A stretch of DNA of 64,000 nucleotides from Liolophura sinensis (Eukaryota > Mollusca > Polyplacophora > Chitonida > Chitonidae): the NCBI RefSeq assembly GCF_032854445.1, contig NC_088305.1, positions 31,523,645 to 31,587,644 of the forward strand, in the 5' to 3' direction. Below, piece by piece: positions 49,899-60,689 of the stretch. The notes under the pieces were generated by a model that searched no databases, was not told the DNA's origin, and was given only the letters and a program-made list of their open reading frames with translations. The translations under genes and the position numbers were made by a program. The stretch's first letter is position 1. Every line of letters begins with the position of its first letter.

Positions 49899-49984
49899 TT
49901 ACGTTAGTCTATATTTATTTATTTATTTATTTATTTATTTGATTGGTGTTTTACGCCGTACTAAAGAATATTACGTTAGTCTAT
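49899..49984 (-). mobile_element. Severely 5'-truncated SINE family A with 14-bp target-site duplication
   Basis: The 14-mer ttacgttagtctat occurs at 49899-49912 and 49971-49984. Between them lie only 58 bp: an (ATTT)n tract, 'gattggtgttttacgccgta' and 'ctaaagaata', which is the last ~35 bases of SINE A. This is a textbook truncated target-primed insertion and shows that the terminal 35-40 bases plus tail define the 3' end. Confidence 0.93.
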
Positions 49985-51399
49985 GAATAAGAACGACGGA
50001 GTTGTGAAGATGGCAGTTATTCATTTTGTTCCACTTGTGAGCAGTTATTTATCCAAGTTCAACCAAGAGCAGTTGTATAGAACGGGCCGAACGTGTCCAT
50101 TTCGGCACGAGGAAGGGAAGATTCTCCTGATGCTGATGTTGCTGTTGAGATGCCTGGCGGCCCTGCGAAGCATGGTCCCGTGTCGTTCCTATGTGTGTGT
50201 GTGTGCGTGTGTGTGCGTGCGCGTGCGTGGTGTGTGTGCTTGCGTGTGCTTGTGTGTCTGCGTGCGGCGCGAGGGAGGATATAGTAGGTGTGGTCTGGCG
50301 GAATGCGCGGACCTAGTGAGTGAACCTACCCCAGGACAGCGTAATTTTTAAGATTCCAAACCTGGTGGGACGACCGGTCAAGGTTGGTTGGGTCTAGGAG
50401 ACGGTCTTGAGTGATGAGATCGCCTCCTACAGATTAGACAAACAAACGCGCCAGTGTACCGCGAACATAAACCACCTACACAGAGGGTCGCTCCTCGTAC
50501 ATTAACGTAGGAGAGAACAGTTGTGTAAAAATAATACTGTTGAATGGGTCGTGGATCTTTGACGTGTCGGCAGACATCTTCGGTGTAAGCTCGCACGATC
50601 TGCAGACTTCCCTGATTTACGATGAAAACACCCATGTAGCCACCTGGGTGTGGTGCGCAGATCATTCAGGTTAGAAAGACACAGGAGTTAAAAAAAACAC
50701 ACCGTCATTCAGGGACTAAGCAAAATAGCCATTAATCAAATCACATGCGGTAGACCACTCATAGCCAAATAACACACGCAGTGTAGGTGAGAAATAACCA
50801 ACGAAAAGACTGGGGGTTCAACGTCACATATTTTTGCTTCTTTTCCTTTTATTTCATGTGAACTCCAACAGTGATGTGTGTATTTTATACAGGTGGAACA
50901 TGTTGTGGGAAATACTGGTGGAACCGTGGGAAATGTCTCGTGGTGGTGACGGTGGTGAATGAATCGCAAAATATGGAAGCCTTGGCAATTGTCTATGTTC
51001 AGAACTCGCACCCAGGTAACGTCCCTGTAGACATGGTAGAGAGATCACCGTATGCCAAGGTAAGGGGTAATGGTGATATGACCAACACGAAATTGCCGAG
51101 GGTGGGCAAAAGAGCATTTACTCGTCCTTGTTCTTGTCCTGGGCGGTCATGGAAGGCTTAGGCAGCCATATGCTCCACGTACACCCGGGCGTAGGGAGGG
51201 TGAGCCTTCTTGAAAAGCAAAAACTGACACAATTGCTGCTTTACTTCCTTCTCCGCCCCCCCCCCCCCAAGGTAGTGATGCTTTGCCGACTTGGGAAACG
51301 TCTGCAGCCAGCTCCTTCAACCTAGCCCAGCCCTTCCCGTCGAGAACGGCACACTTCTAGATGCTTGTTCTCAAAAAATAATCTTACTCATAAAGTGTT
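49985..51399. other. Non-repetitive stretch with a (GT)n-like tract; possible exon
   Basis: A (TG)n/(CG)-mixed tract lies at 50190-50265 and a 10-base C run at about 51258-51268. Frames at 50736-51161 on both strands are not recognised. See 50378-50665 for the best unassigned frame. Confidence 0.35.
50378..50665 (-). CDS. Unrecognised 95-codon frame, possible exon
   Basis: Minus-strand frame outside any repeat, with an amino-acid mix that looks protein-like (GVFIVNQGSLQIVRAYTEDV, then CRHVKDPRPIQQYYFYTTVL). There is a pyrimidine-rich stretch and 'cacccag' just upstream of the GGYMGVF part (possible splice acceptor) and 'tgt|gtaggt' within (possible donor). No family is recognised. It may equally be a chance frame. 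Confidence 0.2.
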   Translation of the reverse strand: MICAPHPGGYMGVFIVNQGSLQIVRAYTEDVCRHVKDPRPIQQYYFYTTVLSYVNVRGATLCVGGLCSRYTGAFVCLICRRRSHHSRPSPRPNQP

Positions 51400-51449
51400 C
51401 TCTTTGAAACTCCCATTTCGTGAATCACATGCAGAGACAGCAACTTTGA

Positions 51450-51719
51450 AAAAAATTAAGTGACCGTGCCGAACAGTATAGCCGACGTGAAAGCGTAAGA
51501 ATTACCGGGCTAAAACCTCTGGAAAATGAGAGAACAGACGATGGTGTATGTAGGCTGGCCAAAGAAGTAAACGTTTCGATAAACAAAAATTACATTGCAC
51601 TTTCTCACTTTGTTGGGAGAGACAGCCAACAAATCAGTGTAAAATTTGCAACTTATGGACAAAGAAGAGAATTTCTATCTGCACGCAAAATGCTAAGAAC
51701 AATCCTTAAATATTGTTAA
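51450..51719 (+). pseudogene. LINE ORF1 protein remnant
   Basis: A 90-codon open frame without a start codon. It reads LSDRAEQYSRRESVRITGL, then CRLAKEVNVSINKNYIALSH and FVGRDSQQISVKFATYGQRR, ending REFLSARKMLRTILKYC. The EQYSRRE..RI.G opening and the later 'FATY..RREFL.ARK' are typical of the RNA-binding part of LINE ORF1 proteins, which coat the element RNA. An in-frame stop at 51447-51449 lies next to an A run, suggesting a frameshift. The coiled-coil part expected upstream is not readable. Confidence 0.75.
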
Positions 51720-51862
51720 TTATATGCTTTAGTGAAGACTTCGCCACTGCCCGCTCCTGTGTACTTTTTTTTAAAATATAAGAAACTGTGCATACTACGA
51801 ACTTTACACATCATAAGACCACACAAAAGTAGCGCATACAGTTTCATCCATTACTATTTCTT

Positions 51863-52520
51863 GATGAAAATTGGATTATTTGTGGTGATGTTGAAGCAGA
51901 TCCTAGTCCGCCCAAATCACCATACTTTACTGATCTATCAGTCGTTCATCTCTATGTATGCGGACTCAAACACAAGGTAGACTTAGTTTTGCTGATCTCA
52001 GCGACTTTGATGTTATAGCTTTAACCGAGACCCATCTCACTTCTCGTATCCCAAGTAGCTCTCTTTTAATGCCTGGATTTCACGAGCCTCTTAGACGTGA
52101 TTGTGACCCAGCTTGGGGTTGGGTATATGTCTATGTGTTGGAAAGGATATCTTTTTGTCGCCACTGCTATTTGGAGCATGAAGACTTGGAAATGATCTGG
52201 TAAGAACTGTTCGACAGACCGTCCGCAGTACTTGGCATAATCTATAGATCTCCAGGAACAGAAGTTGGGATGTGGGACGTGTTAAAAGATAATCTGTAGG
52301 TGTGGTCTGGAATCTGTAATTGACACTATCCATAATCATAGCATAATACTGAAGGCCAAACTGAATGAAAATCTGTTGAATCCAGCTAATAAACATTTGT
52401 TGACTATTATCACTACCTTTGGGATGACTCAGTTAATAGATGAACGCACGAGGCCTGTTTCTAACATGCAGCTAGATGCGGTTATGTGCAATAAGCGTGG
52501 AGTGATTCCCAGTTGACAGT
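51863..52520 (+). pseudogene. LINE ORF2: N-terminal 2A-like relic and APE-type endonuclease remnant
   Basis: The frame from 51863 reads WIICGDVEADPSPPKSPYF and SVVHLYVCGLKHKVDLV. After a frameshift at about 51990, FDVIALTETHLTSRIPSSSL follows (TETHL carries the endonuclease catalytic Glu). Then MPGFHEPLRRDCDPAWG leads to about 52203, and VLGIIYRSPG at about 52230-52262. Later, at about 52325-52518, NENLLNPANKHLLTIITTFG and TQLIDERTRPVSN are readable, but the expected GDFN motif has become LKAKLNE. The enzyme would nick target DNA, but this copy cannot. Confidence 0.8.
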
Positions 52521-52594
52521 GTTGACGAAATGTGCCCAATGAAAACAATTTAACAACAGCGTTTTAGAATTAATATTCTAAATCGTACGATAAC

Positions 52595-54800
52595 AACAAA
52601 TCCTAATGACAGGCCATGGATATCAACAGCAATTAAGACAGAGATTAAACTTAGATTTAAACATTGCAGATTTGCATGTGAACTCCATATTACTGCTTAC
52701 AAAACACAAAGAAATCAAGTAAATTTACTAATTAGAAATGTCAAGAAATCTCATGATGACAACTTAAACGAGAAAATAGAATCCGGAAATGTTGGCAGTA
52801 AGTTTTGGTGGAAACTCTGCAAATCTTAAAGAATAGTCACTTCAACGTAAGTTCAGTTCCTCCTCTGTTAACAGACAATCACAATTAAGAATATGATGCA
52901 AACAAGGCAAATCTACTGAACGATTTCTTTTCTAGTGTCTGCTTCTTGAATGACACAAATGCAGCATACCCCAGTGTTACACCTAAGACTAACTGAGAAT
53001 TACTGGGTGTTACTGTTGAATCCAATGACGTACTTGAGATGCTCAAATCTGTTGACACGAGCAAAGCTACTAGACCAGATGGCATCAGTCCCAAAATGCT
53101 TTTTGAAGCTAAGTACGAAATTTCTCCAGTTTTGACGACATTATTCAATCTGTCTTAAACTTCAGGAAAGTATCCCTCTTCCTGGAAAATTGTCAACGCT
53201 GCCCCTTTACAACGGCGGCGGGGAACTACAGACCATTTTCTTTGCTTAACTTCATCAGCAAAATCTTCGAACGCGTAGTCTTTCGGACAGTATTTAGCCA
53301 CCTGCGTCCCGAAATATCTCCGAACCAGTATGGTTTTTTACCATCAAAGTCAACAACTGTGCAACTTGTAAACCTCTATTTTGAAGTCGTTAAGTGACGG
53401 GAAGGAAGTGTTTTTTCTGTTGTTTTTGTTTTTTTTTTTTATTTTTTTTTTTTATATCTCTAAGGCTTTTGATCGAGTTTGGCACAAAGGCATACTAACT
53501 AAATTAAAGTCACTTGGAATAAAAGCTGACTTACTCCACTGGTCTGAGGATTATTTAAAAGATCGAAAGCAAAGATCTGTACTAAACGGTTCTCAATCAT
53601 ATCTTAGAACTTTAAAATCTGGAGTTCCCCAGAGCTTGGGTCCTTTATTGTTCCTTGTCTATATTAATGACCTTCCAATTGAAATTACTAATAATATCAA
53701 GTTATTTGCTGATGACACCTGCTTTTACGTTATAACCGACCGACACAGCAAAACATTAATAGTTCCATAACTGACGACAAAAAAATTGATTTTTGGGCTA
53801 GAACTTGGCTTGTTGACTTTAATGCAACAAAGACTGTAGCACTTACGGTTTCAAGACGCAGGAAACCATCGCGGTTATCATTTCAGTTTTCAGAGGAAAA
53901 TATAACTTCAGCTACATGGCACAAGCATTTAGGATTAATCTTTAATAACACTGGGAACTGGACTTATCATATAGACAACCGTGTGGAGGCTGCGAATAAA
54001 AAATTATCATTGTTCAGAGCACTTAAATATCGTCTTAGTAGAAAATGCCTAGAAATTATGTATAAATGTTTTATAAGACCATCTGTGGAATATGCAGACA
54101 TAGTTTGGAGCAATATTAGTGAAGGCAAAGTAAGTACCATTGAAAACATCCAAATGGACGCACTTCGTGTCATCACTGGTTTAACTAAAAGTGCAGCCTC
54201 TAACCTACTCTATGAAGAGTCAAGTTTCAATCAATTGCTTAAACGACGCTATATACACAGGCTGGTTTTCTTTCAACGTTATGTTAATGATGCAACTAGC
54301 AATGCATTTGATAACAAACTACCACCCCCAGCACATCAGTGCAATCCGTATCAAATCAGACCAACACATCAACTAACAACTTTTCGGTGTAGAACCGCCA
54401 GCTTTAGTAATTATTTTTTCCCACAAACTGTGCGGGACTGGAACACTTTACCATATTCAATCAGACAAATCAAAAATCATAAAGAATTAAAATACCTCTA
54501 GAAATACTATTTTATCCGTAATTGCCACCGGTATGGTGTTATGTTGGCATGCGCTGGTCAAATGTAATTTTGTGTAGACTAAAAAGATGGATGTAACTCG
54601 CTAAATCGTGATTTATTTAACAATTTTATTACTGACTCTCCTAAATGTATTTGTGGTGGACCTTTCGAAACAGCTGCCCATTATCTACTAGAGTGCGAAA
54701 GGTATCTTGTTCAAAGGGATATCATGTTAAATAATATAAGACTGCTTGGTTATACGAACATCTCAGCTACAACTCTCCTCCATGGCTGTAGTACCGACTG
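52595..54800 (+). pseudogene. LINE ORF2: reverse transcriptase and C-terminal remnant
   Basis: Readable blocks in order: NDRPWISTAIKTEIKLRF (52600), SKATRPDGISPKMLFEA (about 53060-53112), FISKIFERVVFRTVFSHLRP (about 53250), YISKAFDRVWHKGILTKLKS (53453-53515), GVPQSLGPLLFLVYINDLP (about 53621-53678), IKLFADDTCFYV (about 53697-53732), then WHKHLGLIFNNTGNWTYHID and the long frame 53983-54501. After the stop at 54501 a shifted frame reads PKCICGGPFETAAHYLLEC, a Cys/His motif common at the end of such elements. Motif A has Tyr where the catalytic Asp is expected, and GVPQGS.LGP has lost residues. FADD is intact. Confidence 0.88.
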
Positions 54801-55164
54801 AGCTGAATGTGTCTACTTGTCTAGAGGTCTGTCTTTTCATTAGCCACACCAAGAGATTCTAATGTATTGTTTAGAGTTAAAACTAATTTATTTTATGTTT
54901 ATTTCTACGGTATTTTGGATTTCATGCTTATGTTATATTACTACAATTGTTGAAGAGATCAAGTAGAATATAAGAACTAAGAACTATAGTTATATTTATT
55001 GTTCTGTAAATAATAATTATCTACTTATCTTTCTGTCAAACTACTTTCAAAGTAATGACAAAATATATTTTGTTTCTCAGGAAAAAATGACGTATAGTTT
55101 CTACGAATGTTACACGGTATAAGCCTATGGCTTACTGTGTATATGTGAAAGAAAATAAACACGT

Positions 55165-55578
55165 TTAAACAAAAAGAAAATAACACGGATTTGTGCAAAT
55201 AGTTAGCAAACTCCTTCCGTCTATAAAGACAAGAGAGCTGTACTCGTTGTGAAATTTAAGAAACGAAGCGTTGGCTATATAGGAAGTTGGAAAATCACTC
55301 GGCAGGAATGTGGATGCAGAATACCGTGAGACAGCGGAAATATTGTAGCATCGGTGACAATCACATCTTCCTCTTCGGAAATCGTAAATCGAGAAACAGG
55401 AGTAGGTAGCTCCCTGAATCAAATATGACGCTTTTCTAAGCACTGATGTGGAAAATTCCCGTGCTTCCCTTGTTCTTATGATCGTGATTGGTGGCAAGAA
55501 ACAGAATTGGTAGCCAGAAGCAGTCGTCTGTGCTCTTATATGTCGCCGTACATGAAGTTCGTCGGAGATCTCTGCCAT
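55165..55578 (-). CDS. Unrecognised 137-codon frame next to the LINE
   Basis: Starts at an ATG in good context (aaaATGG) and reads MAEISDELHVRRHIRAQ, then SGYQFCFLPPITIIRTREAR. It ends inside the A-rich 3' end of the LINE. Nearly all of it lies outside known repeats. No domain, signal peptide or membrane segment is recognised. The frame is long for AT-rich non-coding DNA but not beyond chance. Confidence 0.22.
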   Translation of the reverse strand: MAEISDELHVRRHIRAQTTASGYQFCFLPPITIIRTREAREFSTSVLRKASYLIQGATYSCFSIYDFRRGRCDCHRCYNISAVSRYSASTFLPSDFPTSYIANASFLKFHNEYSSLVFIDGRSLLTICTNPCYFLFV

Positions 55579-56394
55579 TTTATCAATGTAAACTATGTAA
55601 AACTTGGGAAACTTTGCCAGTAACTTTCCGAAGGTGCTTTAGGCACACCGATTTTTTTCCACAAATATAAATGACCGTCATCGTCAAACTGAAAAAGGTT
55701 AATGAACACTGCATTGATAAACAATAAAAAAAATCAAATAAATCAGATGTGACACTCATATGATGAGGGCGTGATCTTGCCTGTTTCAACACTGTAGGGT
55801 AAAACAGGCCATCACTTCCAATCTTATCCGTATATTTTGTAGACTAACAACTAAAGATTATCACTATTTTTTCAGGTGTATAAGGTAATGAATATTGGTG
55901 AGCATGTTACCTAAGGGTGATTGAGAAACCCCTAAGCCCCGGATACGTCATTTCCTGTCACGAGCAGTGAACACTACGTGCCCTGATTGGCTAATATTTA
56001 TAAGACCTCAGATCTAGTGACTCTCCCAAATGTATTTTTTTTCTGTGATTTATGTCTCGAAACCATGAGTTTCAAAATTCGTTTAGTTTTTGAAAAGTGA
56101 ACATAAATCATCGCAGCTATTGCATATTCGTGCATATACTTATGAATTCTTTGTTGTACACTGTACACCCTAGGGAACATTTCCTGACTAAAGTGATGAA
56201 GGCCAAAGCTGGGTAGCCTGCCGCTCATTTCTCTCTTTGCAATGAACATCTGCTGGCAAACCGGCTCCGTAACAGACTACTCATGGATTACCGGAAAACA
56301 ATAAGTATTCTGGGTTGGAGCCGAAGCGCCATTGGGCTAGGTATCCATTACCTATACTGCATTCCTTCTAACCAGATGTTTCACGGATGTATGT
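55579..56394. other. Non-repetitive stretch
   Basis: Nothing recognised. 56303-56326 ('gttggagccgaagcgccattg') resembles 57177-57200. Confidence 0.35.
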
Positions 56395-56705
56395 ATCTAT
56401 GTATAGTTGGGTTTTACGTCATCCTTAACATTTTTTTAGTCATATGACGACAATGAGTCATTAGGTGTGTGTACATATGCTGTGTCTTCTTGTTGCAGGT
56501 TGAGTCTAAGCTGCCCGATTGCTGCCGCCATTGAAGTATCGTGCCGAAGACACCAGACATGACACCACAACCAGTCACATTGTACTGACACTGGGACGAA
56601 CAGTGCTGCTTCCTAATTGTGCTAACCTCTCAGTGCAGAGCGCCATGCCAGGCAGCAACAAGTACCATTTTTATAAAGCCTTTAGCTTGACCGCAGGTCT
56701 CCCGA
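56395..56705 (-). mobile_element. SINE family C, second copy, minus orientation
   Basis: Aligns with 43978-44285: 'gttttacgtcatccttaac', 'agtcatatgacgacaatgag', 'gtgtgtacatatgctgtgtc', 'gtgccgaagacaccagac', 'gagcgccatgccaggcagc', 'aacaagtaccatttttat'. The preceding tatgtatctatgtata corresponds to a (TATG)n-type tail. More diverged than the B copies are from each other. Confidence 0.82.
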
Positions 56706-56710
56706 CTTCA

Positions 56711-56747
56711 GTTTATTTCATTGGTATTTTACGCCGTACCCAAGAGC
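56711..56747 (-). mobile_element. SINE family A tail fragment, minus orientation
   Basis: 'gtttatttcattggtatttt' and 'acgccgtacccaagag' match the last ~35 bases of SINE A. It lies immediately beside the head end of SINE C. Confidence 0.7.
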
Positions 56748-59700
56748 CTCAAAAATGTGTTTTCGCAACAATTTTCTTTAATGTGTTTTTTTTCCTGAAG
56801 ACAATGGAATTTTAAAAAGAAGTAAAAAACAACAAAAAATGATTCACGAGAAATGGTGACCTTTTCCGGCTAAAGTGACTGATTCTAATTTTCACGTTTG
56901 GAAGTCGTGTATACCACACGGAAACCATTAAGAGCCGTTCCCCCTGGATAATCTCAAGACCCATTGCCAAACAACCTAAAGCACCACTTCCCAAAGGAAT
57001 AACATATGCAATAATAAGTAATCGGCCCCGCGATGTATGTTGTACATTCTCGCTTTTCCGATGAGGCTTTGTGGACAAACTGGTGACGTTTTGTGGGCAA
57101 ACTGGTGATGTTTTGTGGGCAATCTGGTGACGTTTTACTGCACATTATTCATCCATTGCAAGATAGCAATGGCTAATTCAGCTAGGACCCGAATCGCCAT
57201 TGTGCAGTAAATGTATATGAGGACATTGTGGAAATAAGACAACTCGTACCGCTCACATATCTAACGACAACGTGGATTTTCATATTGGAAATTCCATATT
57301 ATTACAGGGATATGTTGAATTAAAAGTGGTAATGCTTCCTCTCTAATGTGATGCTGTGTTATTTATGAGGTGACAAGGACACCTGATGAGTTTACACAAG
57401 CCTGATGATGAATTCATGACGAGTGGAAATTGAAAAACTAGTTTTTCTAATGAAGTAATTTGGCCCTGTTACAAGGAGAGGTATTATGTCAGCGTTCAAA
57501 CCATTCATAATTATCCTCAAATCCTGTGCAAAATGCGGTGTTGAAATCACTGGTCTTCTATAAACTCTGCTTCTAGCTTCTCATGCATCATTAATGATGG
57601 ATATAGTCGTATCTACAACAAGCCATTATCATGATATTGTACAAAGAAGAACGAATGATATAAAAGATTCTAAACATATAACTGGTTATACAATGTTAAC
57701 ACATAGAATGACCAGAACGGTTATTCTGTGAGGATCCAAAATGAAAAATGGTTTCAACTCTCCTGATGAAACCTCATCCCAGGTAACGATAAGGCCCTCT
57801 GGTGTTAATTTACAACACACTTAATCATAACCACACATTACGTAATTTGCGTCAGCCAGGTTTTTAAAACATTCCAGCGAAACAATTTTCTCTCAAAACT
57901 GTCCACGTAGAAAACGAGACAAAGGCGCTCCCGCGTGCGTGCAGTAACATTTACTGAAAAACTCTGAGTCAAACATGGTATATAAGAGGAATGCAAAACG
58001 CAGACTGAAGCTGTGAGCGAATTCCACATGTACTAAATATAAATACAGAATGTTGAGCCTCTTTGTAAAAAGATTGTTTTCTGGTAATACATGACTACAA
58101 TCGTCATCGGAAGGGTAGGACTGAACAATAGAAAATACCTAACTTTGACCAGTATTAAATTAGCCAGTAGAGGTACCTTATTATATATACCAGAGAAGGC
58201 CGAAGCATCCTTTTTTCGAACATACTACACCAAGTTCGAAGAGTGATATAAAATGTGGGTGTTTAAATATCAGCCAATCAGGACACCGCCGTGCCGAGTT
58301 CTTCTGACATGAGGAAATAATGTAACATAAATTCATACTGTATGAAGTAGTTCCTTCGAATTTTCTGACGGGACTTATGCATTTAGACCATTAGTCTTGT
58401 CCTTCTGATTAAGATGTATAGAGATTTGTGGGTACTTTAGCCTTAATGTGTACAGTTTAGTTCTGGTATAGGAATCTAATCCCATGCTATAGCCAGCCAG
58501 TTCTATATGTATTTTTATAACCGAACACTTATGACCTCATATTACACCCCCCCACCCCGGCTCTGGTTGGCTTCCGTACTTTTCCTTGAGACAGTTGATG
58601 ATGTAATGATGATGGACACGTTATATAGGATCCGCATCCGCAATTATCATCATTGATCAGTCAACGTTGATCAGAAATGACAGCAAATCAAAGACAAAGG
58701 GATTGTTTTATAGGGCGCACAAAATCCACAACGAGTCAGGGGGCGAGTCGGCTTTCTGTACAAGCCTTGTCATATAGGATAGGTATATTAGTCACAGAAA
58801 CCAATCAATAAATCAATCACCTCGGAACAAGTAGGAACAAGTAGGCAAACCATTCACTCACCTTTTTCTTCCTCACGTCCAGATCAACCAGAGCTTTGTC
58901 ACAAGTTCCTTTTGCAAATCCAGATAGGCCTGCTTAATTTCGTGTTTATTTAAGTTTTTTGACCCAGTTAAAATAAAAATATCCAATACGTTTTCTGTGG
59001 GGTTTCTTTCTGTCGATGTAAAAAATAAAAATAGGAATAAAACTGTAGAATATTTAATCAGATCAAGTGATGATAGTGTGATGTTTGGAATAAATATAGT
59101 TTCGTTGTTGACTTGGGCAAACTCTTTTAAATTCAAGGCTGAAAAAATTGTTACGAAAATTGTGAAATTCTCGACTTTGGACTGCAAAATGTCTTTTGGC
59201 AAATATGCCGAGTATGGGTAGCTCGGGTAAGTTTCACTCTCCTCTCATAAGATACGTACATGTAGTTTAGTTGAACATTCTTCATTCAACCCCAGCATCT
59301 TTCTGTGGACTTACTTCCGGCAAATGCAATCATCCGATGTTCAAAGGATTGTGGAATTAGTGCACACTTTTCTTGTTGTCCATGATACTAAATGGATAAC
59401 GCTAAATTGTAAAGCGTAAAGAATCAGGGGGCGGCTTCGGGGGTCGCATGGGCTCAAGGAGGCGGAAAAAGTCAGCGTTTTACGGCTGAAGGACGACAAG
59501 AAAACCCTCTCTACTAGTGCTGTGTATAGAGTCACCGGAGACCAGACAGGGCTAATCAATACTTTTATAGCTGACTGTCCCTGGTAGCCAAAAGGAGGGC
59601 TGTGTGAAAGGGAAAAACACAAGCATGGTCTTTCCAATATACTGCTGACTTATGGAAAAGTCACGTTTTAATAAGAAGATATTGTAGTCTATAGTATTTT

Positions 59701-60435
59701 TGGCGAACACAGATTTCTATTGGAAAATGTAGGCGTATTTCCCTAACATGTTTATGCACTGAGCTGTACAGGTCAATATCGACCTTAGAAATACACCACT
59801 CAATTATTCTTCAGAAAGTAAACACAGAAGGATGTAAAGAGTATTAAGCATGACATCAGCAAAGCTGATTTTTACCTCTCAAAATCTTCGTACAAGATGG
59901 TTGGTAGATTAGTTACCGTACACTAGTAACAACGGTTCTGTTTTGTGTGTATATATAGCAAAAAATGTACCATCCACCAACGGAACTAGCTGCTTACTAA
60001 GATTGTAAATGTAAGCCGAGTCCATTATTGCTTAATAACCGTGGAACCGAGAGCTCACGTCATTTGAAAATTCTTCTAATAATATATTTCTGAGAAATGT
60101 GTATAAAACATACCGTTCCTTGATCTATTTTTACGGCGAAAATGTCATAACGTCTCGACTGGGTTATCGAGATAGTTAACGTGTACAGTGGAATGAACAT
60201 ACAACCTTCAGGTGTGTCATCCTCGGGGATTAAGTATTCGCCATCGAGATTACACAGTCTCTATTATTACTACCCGTGTAACTCTGACGCTAACCTTTCC
60301 AACTGTTCTGATGTTTTCTGTTCCTAATGAGATCCAGTGTGAAGAAATTGACCACACGAATCTCTCTGGACACTAAGATATACATTATTATGACAAAGGC
60401 CACTTAGATCTCTCCTGGGTGTCTACTAATACGCT
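56748..60435. other. Long stretch mostly without repeats; no gene recognised
   Basis: Contains a short 22-bp repeat at 57066-57136. A minus frame at 58873-59202 (109 codons, MPKDILQSKVENFTIF and so on, with an AT-rich hydrophobic middle) overlaps a 74-codon plus frame, and neither is recognised. 57380-57450 ('ggtgacaaggacacctgatg' region) has no coding potential. Other frames have no features. Confidence 0.35.
57066..57136 (+). repeat. 22-bp tandem repeat, 3 units
   Basis: Three units of 'tttgtgggcaaactggtgac' plus 'gt' with one or two changes each. Confidence 0.85.
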
Positions 60436-60609
60436 ATGGGTAAGAGAAGTTCCGAATTAGATATGTTCTTGAGTGACAAGTTATCAGCGCCCATGTTGAA
60501 AAGACGCAAAGTATGTTCCAGGTCACTGAATGAAATCAGTATTCAAATCGTCTACCATGGTAGAATAGAAGTTGTCGATAACAAAATATGTATCTCAGTT
60601 GCGCTTTGA
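60436..60609 (+). CDS. Unrecognised 57-codon frame with a basic cluster
   Basis: ATG at 60436, stop at 60607-60609, with an in-frame stop at 60427 upstream. It reads MGKRSSELDMFLSDKLSAPM, then LKRRKVCSRSLNEISIQ. The KRRKV patch resembles a nuclear-localisation signal. It sits 80 bp from the end of the Penelope-like relic, on the opposite strand. It is too short to be certain. Confidence 0.18.
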   Translation: MGKRSSELDMFLSDKLSAPMLKRRKVCSRSLNEISIQIVYHGRIEVVDNKICISVAL

Positions 60610-60689
60610 TTTCAACTGTTCATATATTCAATGCGGCACTCTAACTTAACACGATAAACCCTTGTCCCGGGTTTAAGCGGAATTAGACA

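Larger units (their letters stand above)
51400..55182 (+). mobile_element. Degenerate non-LTR retrotransposon (LINE) of the CR1/L2/Jockey-type superfamily
   Basis: About 3.8 kb in plus orientation: ORF1 remnant (51450-51719), ORF2 start with a 2A-like relic (51887), endonuclease remnant (to ~52520), reverse transcriptase remnant (~52595-54500), C-terminal Cys/His motif (~54594-54700), 3' untranslated part and an A-rich end (aaagaaaataaa, 'aaacaaaaagaaaataa') near 55182. Many stops and frameshifts. The 5' boundary is uncertain. Clade assignment rests on motif style only. Confidence 0.88.

Noticed and set aside
58873-59221. Overlapping 109-codon minus and 74-codon plus frames
   Set aside because: Unrecognised, AT-rich, open on both strands, and no splice or start context that favours one.
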